The notes: a model not told the origin generated them from the letters alone. Counted from the stretch's first letter, positions 28,401 through 36,840 are shown. The stretch: DNA of 43,292 bases from Bacteroidales bacterium (GCA_017551725.1 JAFZKY010000049.1:1-43292), one strand, 5' to 3'. Numbers and translations are program-made.

Positions 28401-31224
28401 GTTGGGAAGAGCCTGTGTATTGGAGAGCGATATTGTCAATGGTCACCGGCCCTCCGATCTCCTCCGCCAAATAAATCTGCTGGCTGTAAGAATACTTATA
28501 ATATATATGTGTCGGCAGATAACCGATAGTGGAGGTTCCCTGCCCTATGATACCCGAAGATTCCGACAAACATTTGGTGGTAAATGCCTTTTCGCTGGAA
28601 TAACCGGAAACAGTCCCCGCATCACACCAGGCGCACATTCGCACAAGATAGTCTGTGTGAGGCTGCAAGCCCGAAATCATGTAATAGTCATCGTGAATGT
28701 TGTCAATCACCGTCCAATTAGCAGAGTCAACCGCCTTATAGGACAATTCATACTTGTACGCCGCCTCCGGATTGCCGTTCTCCCACGTGACCATCGCCGA
28801 GCTGGAGACAATGTCGGCGACGACAATGCTGCATGGTGCGGCACAGTAGGTCTCGCCGTGGTATTCGTAGCAACCCATGTCTATCGAATCGCCATACAGG
28901 CGGCTTTCGCCTGCCAAGTCAGATGTACCCCGTACATAGCTGTTCGAACCCGCATCAATCAAGGCCGATCCGGCGCGCAGACGGTAGTCTCCATACTCCG
29001 GTGCCACAAAGAAGGGATAATGCTTGCCGTCCTGCGTGCCGAAGTTGTCGTTTTCTAACGCAATAATCTCCTCACCACCGTCATAGCCGCCCTCTATTGC
29101 CGAGCGGACGGCGACGATTCCAGCCGGAAGATTGCTGGATTCATCACCCATCTTGTTGCCCCAAACCACACTGTTGATGAGTGTGAAGCTTGAAGTAGAA
29201 GGCGCACTGATGCCTGCGACACCCGTGCTGGAGATGGTATTGCCCACCACGTCACAATTCAACAACACCCCTCTTATATCGTACAAACCGCCTGAATAAT
29301 ATGTGGCTTTATTGTTGGCTATAAGACAGTTGGTGAAATTTCTCGCTATGTTCACCGCTCCAACGTATGAATCGGATTGGTTGTTGGCAAATAGGCAGTC
29401 GGCAAAATCAAGAGAGGCATAACCATTCACGGCACCGCCGTATGTGGTGCTTCGGTTGCCGACAAACTCGCAATTTTGGAAATCATATCCTTCGAATTGG
29501 TGTTGGACTCCCGCATACGCCACCGCGCCGCCTCTGCCTGCCAAGTTGTCCGAGAACTTGCAGTTTCTCACATATACTTTCTCATACAGATACAGGGCGC
29601 CGCCGTTGGTGCTCACCCCATTCTGGAAGGTGAAGCCGTCAATTACCGTTTCTATGGAATCCCGCACAAAGAGACACTCCATCACACGCCGATCCTTATG
29701 TCCGTCTAACACCGTGGAATGGGCGGTCAGGTTGCGCTGTTCCTTAGAGGTCTCACCGGAGGCAAATCCGCCATACAGCTTGATCCCGTTGTACATGGTG
29801 AAGGCGGTTGTGCCGTCCCCACTGCTGTAACAGCTGCCTTCAGCCACCCAGACTTCCGGGTTCACACCGTATGTGTTCCGGATTTCAAAGGCCGTGCGGA
29901 GCGCCCAGTTGAGATCATCGGTGGCCTCGCTCCAGCTGCTTCCATCGCCCGTTCCGGTAGTAGTCACGTACAAACGCTCGAGGTTCTTCACCCCTGTGGT
30001 AAATGTGAAGGATTTCCACGAACTGATTCCATTGGCGCAAACGGTGCGCACACGCACCTCGTATTCGGTGTTCTGATTTAGATCCGTAAGTGTAAAAACA
30101 TCGTTGTACGTTGGTAAGGCTGTGTACATATTGTCGCCAGTCTTGCGGTATTGCACCTCCTGTCCGGCATTCTCGGGAACCACTAGAAGAACTTTCGCCG
30201 AGGAGTCGGTGGGCTCTACCACCACCACATTCGACGTGCCGCACGCGTTGTCAAGGCAAGTTTCAAAACGAATGTTATTGCGATAGCCCGACCTGTTGAC
30301 CTGATAGAAATTCGCATCCGAATTAATGGAACTGATTGTCGAGAAATCGTAATTTGATACGCCATACGCATATAAAGCCCGATTGACTCCGCAATATGAG
30401 GTGAAAAATTTTTCTGCCGACACACCGTCGGCTCCCGTATTATCGTCAAAAGCGATAATCAGATTGTCCGTGCCATTGTAGCTGAAGGGAGTGCTCAAGG
30501 CGATGGTGAACCATTCGCTGTTGTTGTTGAACGTGATTTCACCCGAGAACACCTGTGTCAGGCTGTCGCTCACCTCCCAGTCTGTCGTGCTTGCGAACGA
30601 CGACTTGGCAGTATGTCCCAGGTAAATGGTCAGATTACGGGTAATGGGAGTGCCATAAAAATACTGCAACGAAATATTCGAAATGATTCTTGCACCTCCG
30701 AGCTCTGCCGCCGTGTAAATCTGCTGCGAACAGGCATAGTAATTATTGTAATTGAAGAAGGGCAGCATGGCGCCGTAGTTGCTGGCGTTCCCCTCACCTA
30801 TTGTGGCGGTTTCCGAGGCACGGCAGCCCGTGGTGAAGCTCTTTTCCACATAATCCGACGTGGTTCCCGCGCACACAGCCCGCAGGCGTACATTATAGAC
30901 CGTCTGCGGCTGAAGACCGGTGAGCAGATAATACTCTGTCTGCAGGTCCGTTACCACAATCCATTCATTGGAACCAGTCATCTTGTACGACAGTTCGTAT
31001 GAGCCGATGAAGTCATTGTTGCGCTGCCATGTCACAAACGCCGATGTGCCCATTACATCGCTCACCTCCAAATACGCCGGTGGCTGACACTCATCGAATG
31101 TGGCAAGCATATGTCCGTTAACGTATGCGGTACCGACACTAATCGTGGCGTGAACAGCGTTTAGCGGACACAGGCCGGTAATGGAAGACAATAACAAAAC
31201 AATAAGGAAGTACATTTTTCTCAT
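10462..31224 (-). CDS. 6,920-residue modular exported protein: FN3, beta-sandwich, beta-helix and CARDB domains
   Basis: A single uninterrupted frame of 20.8 kb. The N-terminus MRKMYFLIVLLLSSITG...NAVHA is a signal peptide. Domains by approximate residue: FN3 46-133; a beta-sandwich-like domain 134-325 (QQIY...YLGHT.KSSF...YNGTDNL.IAFDDNTG); a second FN3 326-412; a right-handed parallel beta-helix 413-785 (LYV...GDGSSW.DA, (V/I)WVAQGTYYGD, YGGF, repeated GGGVY.., C.(V/I).NN). The helix ends in a DYRL..GS.LI(D/N)AG...D.GCYEYHGE closing motif. This set recurs with ends near 785, 1531, 2373, 3175, 3945 and 4811. A seventh beta-helix lacking FN3 and sandwich ends near 5205. Two FN3-like domains follow (to about 5440), then nine CARDB-like domains (DLVV....NYTV.N.G, 5445-6615) and a unique C-terminus of about 300 residues with an IPT/TIG-like stretch. 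I see no type IX sorting domain and no catalytic motif. It is probably a very long surface or extracellular adhesive fibre and the first gene of its operon. Confidence 0.95.
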   Translation of the reverse strand: MRKMYFLIVLLLSSITGLCPLNAVHATISVGTAYVNGHMLATFDECQPPAYLEVSDVMGTSAFVTWQRNNDFIGSYELSYKMTGSNEWIVVTDLQTEYYLLTGLQPQTVYNVRLRAVCAGTTSDYVEKSFTTGCRASETATIGEGNASNYGAMLPFFNYNNYYACSQQIYTAAELGGARIISNISLQYFYGTPITRNLTIYLGHTAKSSFASTTDWEVSDSLTQVFSGEITFNNNSEWFTIALSTPFSYNGTDNLIIAFDDNTGADGVSAEKFFTSYCGVNRALYAYGVSNYDFSTISSINSDANFYQVNRSGYRNNIRFETCLDNACGTSNVVVVEPTDSSAKVLLVVPENAGQEVQYRKTGDNMYTALPTYNDVFTLTDLNQNTEYEVRVRTVCANGISSWKSFTFTTGVKNLERLYVTTTGTGDGSSWSEATDDLNWALRTAFEIRNTYGVNPEVWVAEGSCYSSGDGTTAFTMYNGIKLYGGFASGETSKEQRNLTAHSTVLDGHKDRRVMECLFVRDSIETVIDGFTFQNGVSTNGGALYLYEKVYVRNCKFSDNLAGRGGAVAYAGVQHQFEGYDFQNCEFVGNRSTTYGGAVNGYASLDFADCLFANNQSDSYVGAVNIARNFTNCLIANNKATYYSGGLYDIRGVLLNCDVVGNTISSTGVAGISAPSTSSFTLINSVVWGNKMGDESSNLPAGIVAVRSAIEGGYDGGEEIIALENDNFGTQDGKHYPFFVAPEYGDYRLRAGSALIDAGSNSYVRGTSDLAGESRLYGDSIDMGCYEYHGETYCAAPCSIVVADIVSSSAMVTWENGNPEAAYKYELSYKAVDSANWTVIDNIHDDYYMISGLQPHTDYLVRMCAWCDAGTVSGYSSEKAFTTKCLSESSGIIGQGTSTIGYLPTHIYYKYSYSQQIYLAEEIGGPVTIDNIALQYTGSSQRRYVSIYLGHTNKSSFSSTSDWVPYSNLTPVFTGYITFNTTGTTDWQTIPLTTAFEYNGTDNLVFAFDDNTGSDVTGNNFYVHTTPVARALYYNNDYTNYSPSSPGNAKGYTTYRNNLRIPPMCINSGCDRSNLVVRDITDSSALLVFVPGAGSSDYDLEYRKMSEDSYTPIQVAGSPYTLTGLTQNTQYEARIRSHCGADSSVWKSVTFTTGAKRYDRLYVKAGGTGEGSSWSDAANDLNWAVSTAATIGQQFGVTPDVWVAQGVYYGDVHADNAFTMAEGVNVYGGFEGNEDDNYDLALRDFDLHVTILDGQNSRRVLQQPQAFTTQTVWDGFTIQNGNPSAYGGGAYLYAGSGLNHCKLMNNKGIWGGGVYATGSETNPVLIDHCTFTHDTATSYGGGLYAIYAQIRNSSFTNNQANYGGGIYYTYSVPGVQISNCLVADNTSLYSGGGIYKTQDNLTIEQTTVANNHANSSAGDIYRSNTSVSINLKNCVLWGNTTGSNSTDYLSYSYENCAVEGGISGNDGVINLSNENIGTDNGQHYPMFASPEDGDYRLREGSALINAGGATTTTSASDLANLARVYGDTIDLGCYEYHGETYCTAPINIVVNNITGSSALITWRNSNSEAPLSYELQYKAADSTEWHTVTGLQHEYHLLGGLQQQTAYQVRLRTFCDDSLSSYATAMFSTECLGGYTDAIVIESGSTNTSVSYLPTHAYYKYSYTQQIYRADMLGGEKDINQMAVQYFYTTTVSRTIDIYLGHTDKNSFSSNSDWVPLSDLTMVYSGSLTFNNSGEDYWFTIPFDTTFAYNGTDNLVVVFDDNTGSWGTNAARFYLHSSLPNSSIAYYNDNTNCNPASPQSASSRTNYRMNIRLPGQCISEGCDRANLTIGDVTDSSVLILYTPGVGTVSTELEYKMEGDDQYTSLPVGDGSHLLTGLRPFTRGEVRIRSICDQDQYSNWMSQSFTTAVRSLNRLYVREGFHGDGSSWENATGNLVRALNYAAYERQSSGITPDIWVAQGTYYGDSISNNAFTLVEGVHMYGGFVGNEPDNYDLSLRDPDAHPTILDGQNSQRVVYQPADFNTRTIIDGFTIQHGWASSGNDNGDGGGIYLREMSTLHKCKVVNNASAYRGCGLFAFGNSDGRIQIDSCVISGNYYHLNSTNNYGGGIYIRYSNAEHLTVTNNTGYYAGGLYAIYSTVGHSTITHNTGYSGGGVYASHSTIENCTVEYNSSSFGGGVNGYYSLIKRCIISHNTSSSNGGGVYLDYADGTNGLYNCLIANNTSSTTGGGVYAYRSYSNIVGNTVVNNWASSNAGGIHNQNTSNYLYNNIVWGNRKGSNQVVDNVPYYSVSYFRYNAVENCPTDADNTNIILQSENIGVGDGLYYPFFVSPEYDDYRLRSQSPMINAGWNIKNEDSTDLADLVRVYDNTIDMGCYEYHGEIYCLSPMALTVENVTGNSAVITWQSSSIEDAVQYELSYKIANVNDWIVAGQVADNYYLLTGLEPQKSYMVRVRAVCGENSSSAYTDAVTFSTVCSGNYVADVHIGETDETTNGTVIPFNSNARYSYCQQLYLASEIGNARPIDTLYLQYYNNYFSENRTLDVYLGHTSRSTFATDNSYVPVSELQLVFSGSLTLNTTVEYDWLAIPLNRGVFEYNGVDNLVLAVNDKTGSTSSSDCGFYTHVTPDARTLNSYRSSTSSAVINPASLVTGGKLTYVNNLWLPGLCEAADCGRVNVVVRDVTDTSALVVFAAGNGAVDMQMEYHVYGQDNYTVLPTQSSPYLLTGLLPNTLYEVRARSICSGQDSSVWQMKTFKTNLAYLDRLYVREGSQGNGSSWADATNDLAWALNYAASIKEKYGMAPDIWVAQGTYYGDGTSDNAFTMVQGVNVYGGFAGDESDDYDLSLRDVTAHPSILDGQNSQRVLYQPTSFTQRTVWDGFTLQHGKAAYENSSGQIGGGAYLRGNSSLIHCRVVDNWAYSSGGGVYAGGVSTSTNTLSTSCVIIDHCTIENNNSYSSLGGGVYLYYSQLKNSTVSHNGAYSDGGGVCMYYGLVQSCSITHNRSNSYGGGINVTYLSSTDTCQGIINCLIANDTAMVGGGIYVNSRLRMENSTVVNNYATSICGGVYFSSTQSFNIVNNSVIWGNTNIGYASNVENNATFQYSAVESLTNDFTGVKILQHDNMGSEQGLYYPFFVAPNSGDYRLRAGSSLINAGMNTDNMPATDLAGGVRVYDNTVDIGCYEFHNEEYCMEPASLALQDVMGSSAMLTWANSNLNEPLYYELSYKKADDVAWTTVGEQIHDNSYLLTGLSPQTSYMARLRAICDTGQVSEYSDALTFTTNCSGGYAPELILGTSNGTSNADRLPIYGTATQSYSQQLYQASELGGARTIDVIYLQYYNSSRAHRIVDIYLGHTSKSSFSDNTFVPGSALQLVFSGDIVFNETGGDNWFSIPLDTFEYNGIDNLVLVFNDKTGDTGIPQATAFYTHNASERRGLYVYNNNNGDDFDPYTVTTGTTSYYVNNLRLPGYCDMGCDRANLFVQEVTDSSALLLAVPGEGATSLDMMYSVVGTYANPVWVQADSGYNWLRGLHQNTQYEVSVRSVCSGDSASAWKRVRFTTPPKHLSRIYVSNRGMGDGSSWEDATRNLDWAMSTAQQIYQTYGTMPEIWVAEGSYSSTSSTSGADFILEAGMKLYGGFVRGDTSIEARNINAHPTVLYGYNNNRLLYQNSYNDSMTVVLDGFTIRHGNINGQGGGAYLKRNFEVRNCRFVDNTSTSSGGAVYIEEVYGYDDGDRYNRYCFRNCEFTGNTSSNSDGGAVYDYKDYASYINCRFTGNNAGGSGGALYGGRKLVNCEISDNTARFCSGAYSISDTLINCDIVGNTSRYTNSGGSYYTRYYAGLDYFSGVMINTVVWGNISDDTVCNIANYGSDLTLIHCAIEGGLEGDTTVINLAHDNLGTESGLHYPMFASPYSGDYRLQEGSSLIDMGLNTVEMAEKDLAGETRVHNNGTIDIGCYEYHGEVYCSVPYSLAANNITGTSAVISWQSGNPATSDHYILAYRKEGESTWTEVPQLIYDNSFVITGLQQQTTYQACVLAVCTLEVPPATNTQPGDSTPIWIFPQYDVTSSEYSAPVTFTTVCSGEYAEEVTVGNGYNASNSSANYYPVYAGGYRSYTQQIYLSDEIGGWRMLDTLYLRRYSSTEFSRNLDVYMGHTRKNEFSNNSDWVPFNELTLVYSGNLNFPNAGDGEWFAIPLTAFEYNGIDNLVIAFHDHTGARSNLSSYYTCYTYYTSGSRSLYSYRYNNFNASSEYDLLHPDDGTRTDYNNVIRFPGKCVQGTCDAPGLTVQDVTDSSASVLVTGIVEGDTTELEYRDTDNAGNETYNSLPAPLSSNMPVQLYALSPDTRYEVRARVWCGNGSSEWRHVYFRTPAKDINRLYVTPNGTGDGTSWAKAAHDISAMQNLALSVRAQFGHTPDIWVAQGTYYGDTTAVSDNAFTMVEGVNVYGGFEGVEPENYDLSLRDFENHASILDGRNNRRVLNQPSHFTTRTTWDGFTIQNGNANTSNSSENNGGGVYLKNGSTLSHCQITHCTGTGYGKAVYVEGDNSYYSNYDTTYLQNCTISHNSAIGSSYNGKGVVYLYKKVVMDSCVVENNKEVYAYTVYVDNGAIRNSTVRYNSVLYYSGSTMSCVSATNAVVSACDISYNEANSTGGLSASNTLVDNCLIANNTGGSSSGYGGVYAGTSVVIKNSTIVNNVSYSPQGAGIYAGSYGSAIINCIVWGNKNSSDGISSIYMGDGYLTVSRTAADEVLEGDYNILLSPANEGSSALQGPEFVRPSHTAGSDDTTARVDWHLNRSSTLVNRGDNSVATVYDIEGNDRVQMSTIDLGCYESPYMGTYVFPTTYDSIIYVVEGGAGARTGDSWENALPTIQEALLLATLYHAQVWVARGSYYGDSVSGSAFYMAPGIRVYGGFAGVETSIAQRVIEDNPTILDGDYRQRVLMQDRNYTAETAAIWDGFIIQNGQTLGNGAGVYMRAYSTIRNCTVRYNVIASETPNNTTSYYGAGVYASNNYNCIISHCKVEYNTYVNAERVTGGGVSGGRIDHSEISHNTAYSHGGISGGYVTNSLIYDNKAETIYTNYGNSSYNASGVGDGTYINCDIVQNRGGASNNHGTMINCIIWGNGGNYMGNYSNGSVSYSYCAIQKDRENSNYTGEGNITLESDNDGYASDRNYVRFIDPAADDFRLHITSNCVNVGSNAALDSTDTLDLLGNPRVKNQVVDMGCYEMQEENSCPPVLNLHVDNVSATWVDLNWHPTGSESQWLLRYHRVAYGSPEELVTVNVNDVTQDTAGNVTYRLNGLTSFRSYTADLRAVCGDSINSVYSLPVTFTTICDTAAFDNMPDFTSMTVLNADDYEYVKYVYRIPGLDLAWSAIEHATSYDVYLWNATDPEPTTPRYTVTTPTISSAYPLPKRYAYSYYDFFGDYYETDNYWQSFQFGESYCWKVVAWNNCVSKSSPVDTFTLPKQCDLHVTQITNSAARVSQPMTVNYTVKNDGGGRTPNGMVWTEYIWITSNGDIRWEEQGLGGLYLLAQVPCLGQLYPGDSANREVTVTIPSDIESGTYYLYVLADQMDAFYHDFSQCPDSAAPNPYQPSVTGNPYPYVKAFSHYGGILPEAGKYEFEMAEGMIRFGVNDNFFYKVLEVMPPPAPDLVVTAVNHSGNANSGDRTTITWTVENTGSSVARDTSWIDAIYISEDTILDQFNDLLLGRYVHENGLGAGENYQNSAEVTIPVDYMGDYYIFVVTDHAQTVYENIYEGNNTGISAPLTVILTRHTDLVASNVSLSSNVVDANGDLSCHFTVTNNGATPTYENRWVDAVYISRDSVYSRLTAFRLAAVTHNGVLNGEDHYDVEVNMHIPDTISGKRYLFVIADAQNDVFEHSVGLLNTAEDNNVFTYSPALDVRVPDLYVSSITLPDVVKPLVLTPVRWVVRNNGPGNLINRSFTDRFVVENEVVYEADVRNVSIPAGDSLVRTALIRIPCVSPAALTIFTDDNLRVMEANELNNYTTKQLNLHASTLRVSDLSVVRNASAVNDPLWSGTTANLSYTVTNIGLVEVESDTIVDKIYFSRYADSYSASDSVGVNIHPIYLERGSSESYVCPVTIPNGVSGNYYFHVVCNATDIICMPVRPSMSSDPLDVQVSPSPDLVVTDVSAPAQIYLGANFELNYTIANQGTAAVHHNVVQKFYYSNSRTTYDTLNQFAMVNEHLDLEVNASVTNTLVGALPVNITSGNYFIHVVTDATDQIYEHEAEDNNRGVSSSVMALVYPLDLQLTLEAPDVLRWGETVICTLHIRNNSDVPSFVPRWPRWEDVVYLSYDPIRSNDDLQLASEQRDSVLAAGATYTVQLPITVPYGADTTVAYLIGVTDKDHANPDINRDNNQFIKEVRIKPTSTPDLAVSNVVVLDEVVCGQATRIAYTVTNVSTELDISQQSWVDRVFVSGDSTLRNTAVLLQNVGRTNMTLGMQESYRDTITFAVPMAFNGNLYLLMEANGNNIMFEANRENNMVAVPVNVTLPLPGDLVVTEVSCANSVVSGQQLNARWTIKNIGNNALRGNGLRSLAYISADTVFDVNDRLLGGVTSNGINMGVDATMQQNVTGRISGLAPGEYYIIVKIDVTNAFHEVNDQNNTGYLLDPFTVTIRPLPFNTDVFDTVRNSEVSDYQLTVGENKGQTVRVHLASEDSLDGAVNMIYITHNGMGDNLNYNFSTIGQYTANAELYIPSTLPGYYGVNIYGSTPVGVSQNMIVRADILPFELRAVNADHGGNTGKVTVELTGSRFRPDMAVCLRHGNEEICADTLIYVNYYKAFARFNLTGHTPGVYDVSAVNLCEGESVLYNGFTIVNGQPSEVGFNLLFPSAPRPNRNIVMMLEFGNTGNVDLHDQVLEITSIGGCPISLTSEGVGQNNTTIRLPLTIDGEPAGLLRPGSYGVLNIFTYSSNALIFSIKPVK
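11375..14895 (-). repeat. Array of nine CARDB-like domains
   Basis: Nine diverged units of about 110-130 residues start with (P/G/T)DL.V..(V/I) and contain an (Y/W)T(V/I).N.G strand, a WVD..Y(I/L)S segment, and SG.YY(I/L)(F/H)V(V/I)(T/A)D..(D/N).(I/V)(Y/F)E followed by NN. CARDB is the cell-adhesion-related Ig-like domain found in bacteria and archaea. Such arrays typically form extended stalks. Confidence 0.85.
15600..31090 (-). repeat. Six full FN3/sandwich/FN3/beta-helix modules plus one beta-helix-only module
   Basis: Full modules span about 750-870 residues (2.2-2.6 kb). Their closing GCYE(Y/F/S) motifs lie near 28870, 26630, 24105, 21700, 19390 and 16790. A final beta-helix without the FN3 and sandwich parts closes near 15610 with GCYEMQEENSC. 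Most modules begin with a C..P FN3 start directly after the closing motif of the previous one. DNA is diverged overall, but short blocks are nearly identical between modules, for example the part encoding NVYGGF around 17930, 22750 and 27540. Confidence 0.9.
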
Positions 31225-31286
31225 AAGCCGTACTTTTTATATTAGTTGTTTAAAAATCAAAATCAATTAATTGCATAATAATTTTG

Positions 31287-31320
31287 CAAAGATACAAATT
31301 TTATATTAGTAACACCCAAA
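31287..31320 (-). promoter_or_regulatory. Bacteroidota-type promoter of the giant-protein operon
   Basis: On the minus strand a TATCTTTG -7 box (31287-31294, matching TAnnTTTG) has a TTTG -33 element (31317-31320) upstream, 22 nt apart, slightly wider than the usual 19-21. Transcription would start near 31280, giving an AT-rich leader of about 55 nt before the ATG at 31224. Confidence 0.65.
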
Positions 31321-31373
31321 TGTTAATAACTTTCGGATGGAGGCGATGTAAAAAAAAATAGATACGGCACTTA

Positions 31374-31407
31374 AAATCGCAGATTCTTTTGTGAAGAATC
31401 GCAGATT
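31374..31407. repeat. Short direct repeat with internal hairpin in the intergenic gap
   Basis: AATCGCAGATT occurs at 31375-31385 and 31397-31407, 22 bp apart. Between and across them GATTCTT (31382-31388) and AAGAATC (31394-31400) form an inverted repeat with a 5-nt loop. The site sits between the promoter of the giant gene and the terminator of the lipoprotein gene. The remainder of the gap is AT-rich with no gene visible. Confidence 0.6.
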
Positions 31408-31432
31408 AATTTTGAAAAGATTAAAGATTTTC

Positions 31433-31460
31433 AGGACAGGGTTCGACTTGCCCTGTTCCT
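31433..31460 (-). terminator. Probable terminator of the FISUMP lipoprotein gene
   Basis: AGGACAGGG (31433-31441) and CCCTGTTCCT (31451-31460) form a stem with one bulge and a 9-nt loop. It lies 8 bp downstream of the stop at 31468, and the minus strand continues into a T-rich stretch, though without a clean U-run. Confidence 0.55.
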
Positions 31461-31467
31461 GCCCGCA

Positions 31468-32232
31468 CTAATCACGCAGGCAGCGGACGGAAAAAGCAGC
31501 ATGTTTGGCACATTTGACTCTCATCACATCTGTGCTGTCTGTGTGCATGTGAAAGCCTTGGGCATTGTTGTCATTGTCCAAGGAAACACTCCAAAAGAAT
31601 GCATCGAAGCTGTATATACTAACATAACCTCCGTAACCCCAGCCTGCAGGACGAGCTGAAAAACCCGTGGCATTATTGGTCGCAGTGGCATTTCCTATAG
31701 CATTTTCGTTTTCGCTGCATGTCCAGTCCTCTTTTGAAGCCAAAGATTTAGCTATTTGTTTAGCGTACATGGGCTGGGATTCCAAATAATCCGTCAGTTG
31801 CATCCACTCCGCATCCGATGGAACATGCCAGCCTTGAGGACAAATGCCCTGCACGCCGCTTGGATTGACGTCGCTGCTGCACGCGTTGTGTATCATAGCA
31901 GACCAGTTATAAAGATAACCGAAATCATGAACCATGTTTGCATACCAAGGATAATATAGAAATGGATGTTCGTCAGAACAGGAGTGTTCCCCAGCCAAAG
32001 GTATTTCCGTCCCGTCGGCATAGTGGGTGGTTTTTAGGTTCTCGGCCATCCACACCTGATTACCGATGCGCACGGCATCGTACTGATTTCCATCAACATC
32101 CTTCACAGCATTGAGGATAACATCTGCTGTGGCAGGATATTCGTGTTTGTTTTCTTTTTCTCGGTCGCAAGAGATGAGGCATAACGCCGCAAAAAAAACC
32201 GCTGCAAAAATCAAGTGTTTTGTTGTATTCAT
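31468..32232 (-). CDS. FISUMP-domain lipoprotein
   Basis: 254 residues. The start is the ATG at 32232 (MNTTKHLIFAAVFFAALCLISC). The reading frame continues open upstream into the antisense of the beta-galactosidase gene, but that part has no sense. The lipobox LISC gives Cys22 as the lipidated residue, followed by charged DREKE, which may help export to the cell surface. From residue 45 on is a FISUMP domain (named for the Fibrobacter succinogenes major paralogous domain): DGN.YDAVRIGNQVWMAENL, HYADG, GYLYNW, GVQGICPQGWHVPSDAEW, the tail SVRCLRD. This domain is common in exported Bacteroidota and Fibrobacter proteins and its function is not established. It has its own promoter and is divergent from the beta-galactosidase. 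Confidence 0.92.
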   Translation of the reverse strand: MNTTKHLIFAAVFFAALCLISCDREKENKHEYPATADVILNAVKDVDGNQYDAVRIGNQVWMAENLKTTHYADGTEIPLAGEHSCSDEHPFLYYPWYANMVHDFGYLYNWSAMIHNACSSDVNPSGVQGICPQGWHVPSDAEWMQLTDYLESQPMYAKQIAKSLASKEDWTCSENENAIGNATATNNATGFSARPAGWGYGGYVSIYSFDAFFWSVSLDNDNNAQGFHMHTDSTDVMRVKCAKHAAFSVRCLRD

Positions 32233-32272
32233 TGTTTTTTTAGTTTCATGCTTATTGAATGAATAATCGATG

Positions 32273-32280
32273 CAAAAATA
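32273..32280 (-). promoter_or_regulatory. -7 box of the FISUMP lipoprotein gene
   Basis: The minus strand reads TATTTTTG, a TAnnTTTG match about 40 bp upstream of the ATG at 32232. I see no TTTG at the -33 position. Confidence 0.45.
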
Positions 32281-32298
32281 GCATAATTCCGAATATGA

Positions 32299-36171
<3,873 letters not shown>

Positions 36172-36185
36172 AAAAGAATTTAAAA

Positions 36186-36812
36186 ATGAAAAACTACGGC
36201 ATACTTATTACCATATTATGTATATGCGGATTACTCCAAGCACAGAAGTCCACCACCCTACTATACGGACCCAACGACAACGGCAAGACTTACACCACAC
36301 TGGAGGAAGCTTTGGCGGAGCCGCAAGCGGTTTATCGCTTGAAACTAACCAAACTGCCCAGCAAGGACTCGCTGCCCGGAGAACTCTTCCAGCTGACAGA
36401 ACTTCGGGAGCTTACCGTTAAAGGCTGCAAACTATGGACGCTCAATGCCCAAATCGACAAGCTGACACATCTCCAATATCTGAATTTGGACAAAAACAAG
36501 TTGGTGCGACTACCGGAAAGCATCGGAAAACTTTCCGAATTGCGATTTCTCAACGTCAGCCGGAATCTGTTGGAAACTTTTCCTGAATCCATTAGCAACT
36601 TGAAAATGCTGAACGCCATTGATGCCTGGAACAACCCGTTGTATGTTCTTCCCGGAAGCATTTCCGCACTTAAAAACACTCTGCAAACGCTTGATCTACG
36701 GCAAATACCGCTCACAAAAACAGAATTTGAAGCCATGCAACAGCTTCTGCCAAACACCAACATTCTATTTACCGACATTTGCGAATGTGAAAACCGACGC
36801 GAGCACGATTGA
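36186..36812 (+). CDS. Small secreted leucine-rich-repeat protein
   Basis: 208 residues from the ATG at 36186. An in-frame start at 36030 exists but lies inside the beta-galactosidase gene and would hide the signal peptide MKNYGILITILCICGLLQA|Q. Residues 48-172 form about five LRRs of the L..L..L.L..N.L..LP.SI type (HLQYLNLDKNKLVRLPESIG, LRFLNVSRNLLETFPESI). LRRs bind proteins; no enzyme motif is present. The C-terminal tail is short and polar. It lies 14 bp after the beta-galactosidase, so the two are probably an operon, although a functional link is not evident from sequence. Confidence 0.9.
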   Translation: MKNYGILITILCICGLLQAQKSTTLLYGPNDNGKTYTTLEEALAEPQAVYRLKLTKLPSKDSLPGELFQLTELRELTVKGCKLWTLNAQIDKLTHLQYLNLDKNKLVRLPESIGKLSELRFLNVSRNLLETFPESISNLKMLNAIDAWNNPLYVLPGSISALKNTLQTLDLRQIPLTKTEFEAMQQLLPNTNILFTDICECENRREHD

Positions 36813-36840
36813 GACGGATTAAAAATAAAAATTCAATCCA

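Noticed and set aside
10462-31224. Polysaccharide lyase or pectinase activity from the beta-helix modules
   Set aside because: The helices follow the adhesin/POMP-like GG.VY pattern and end in DYRL..GS..I.AG...GCYEY; I see no catalytic motif of a lyase or GH28 enzyme.
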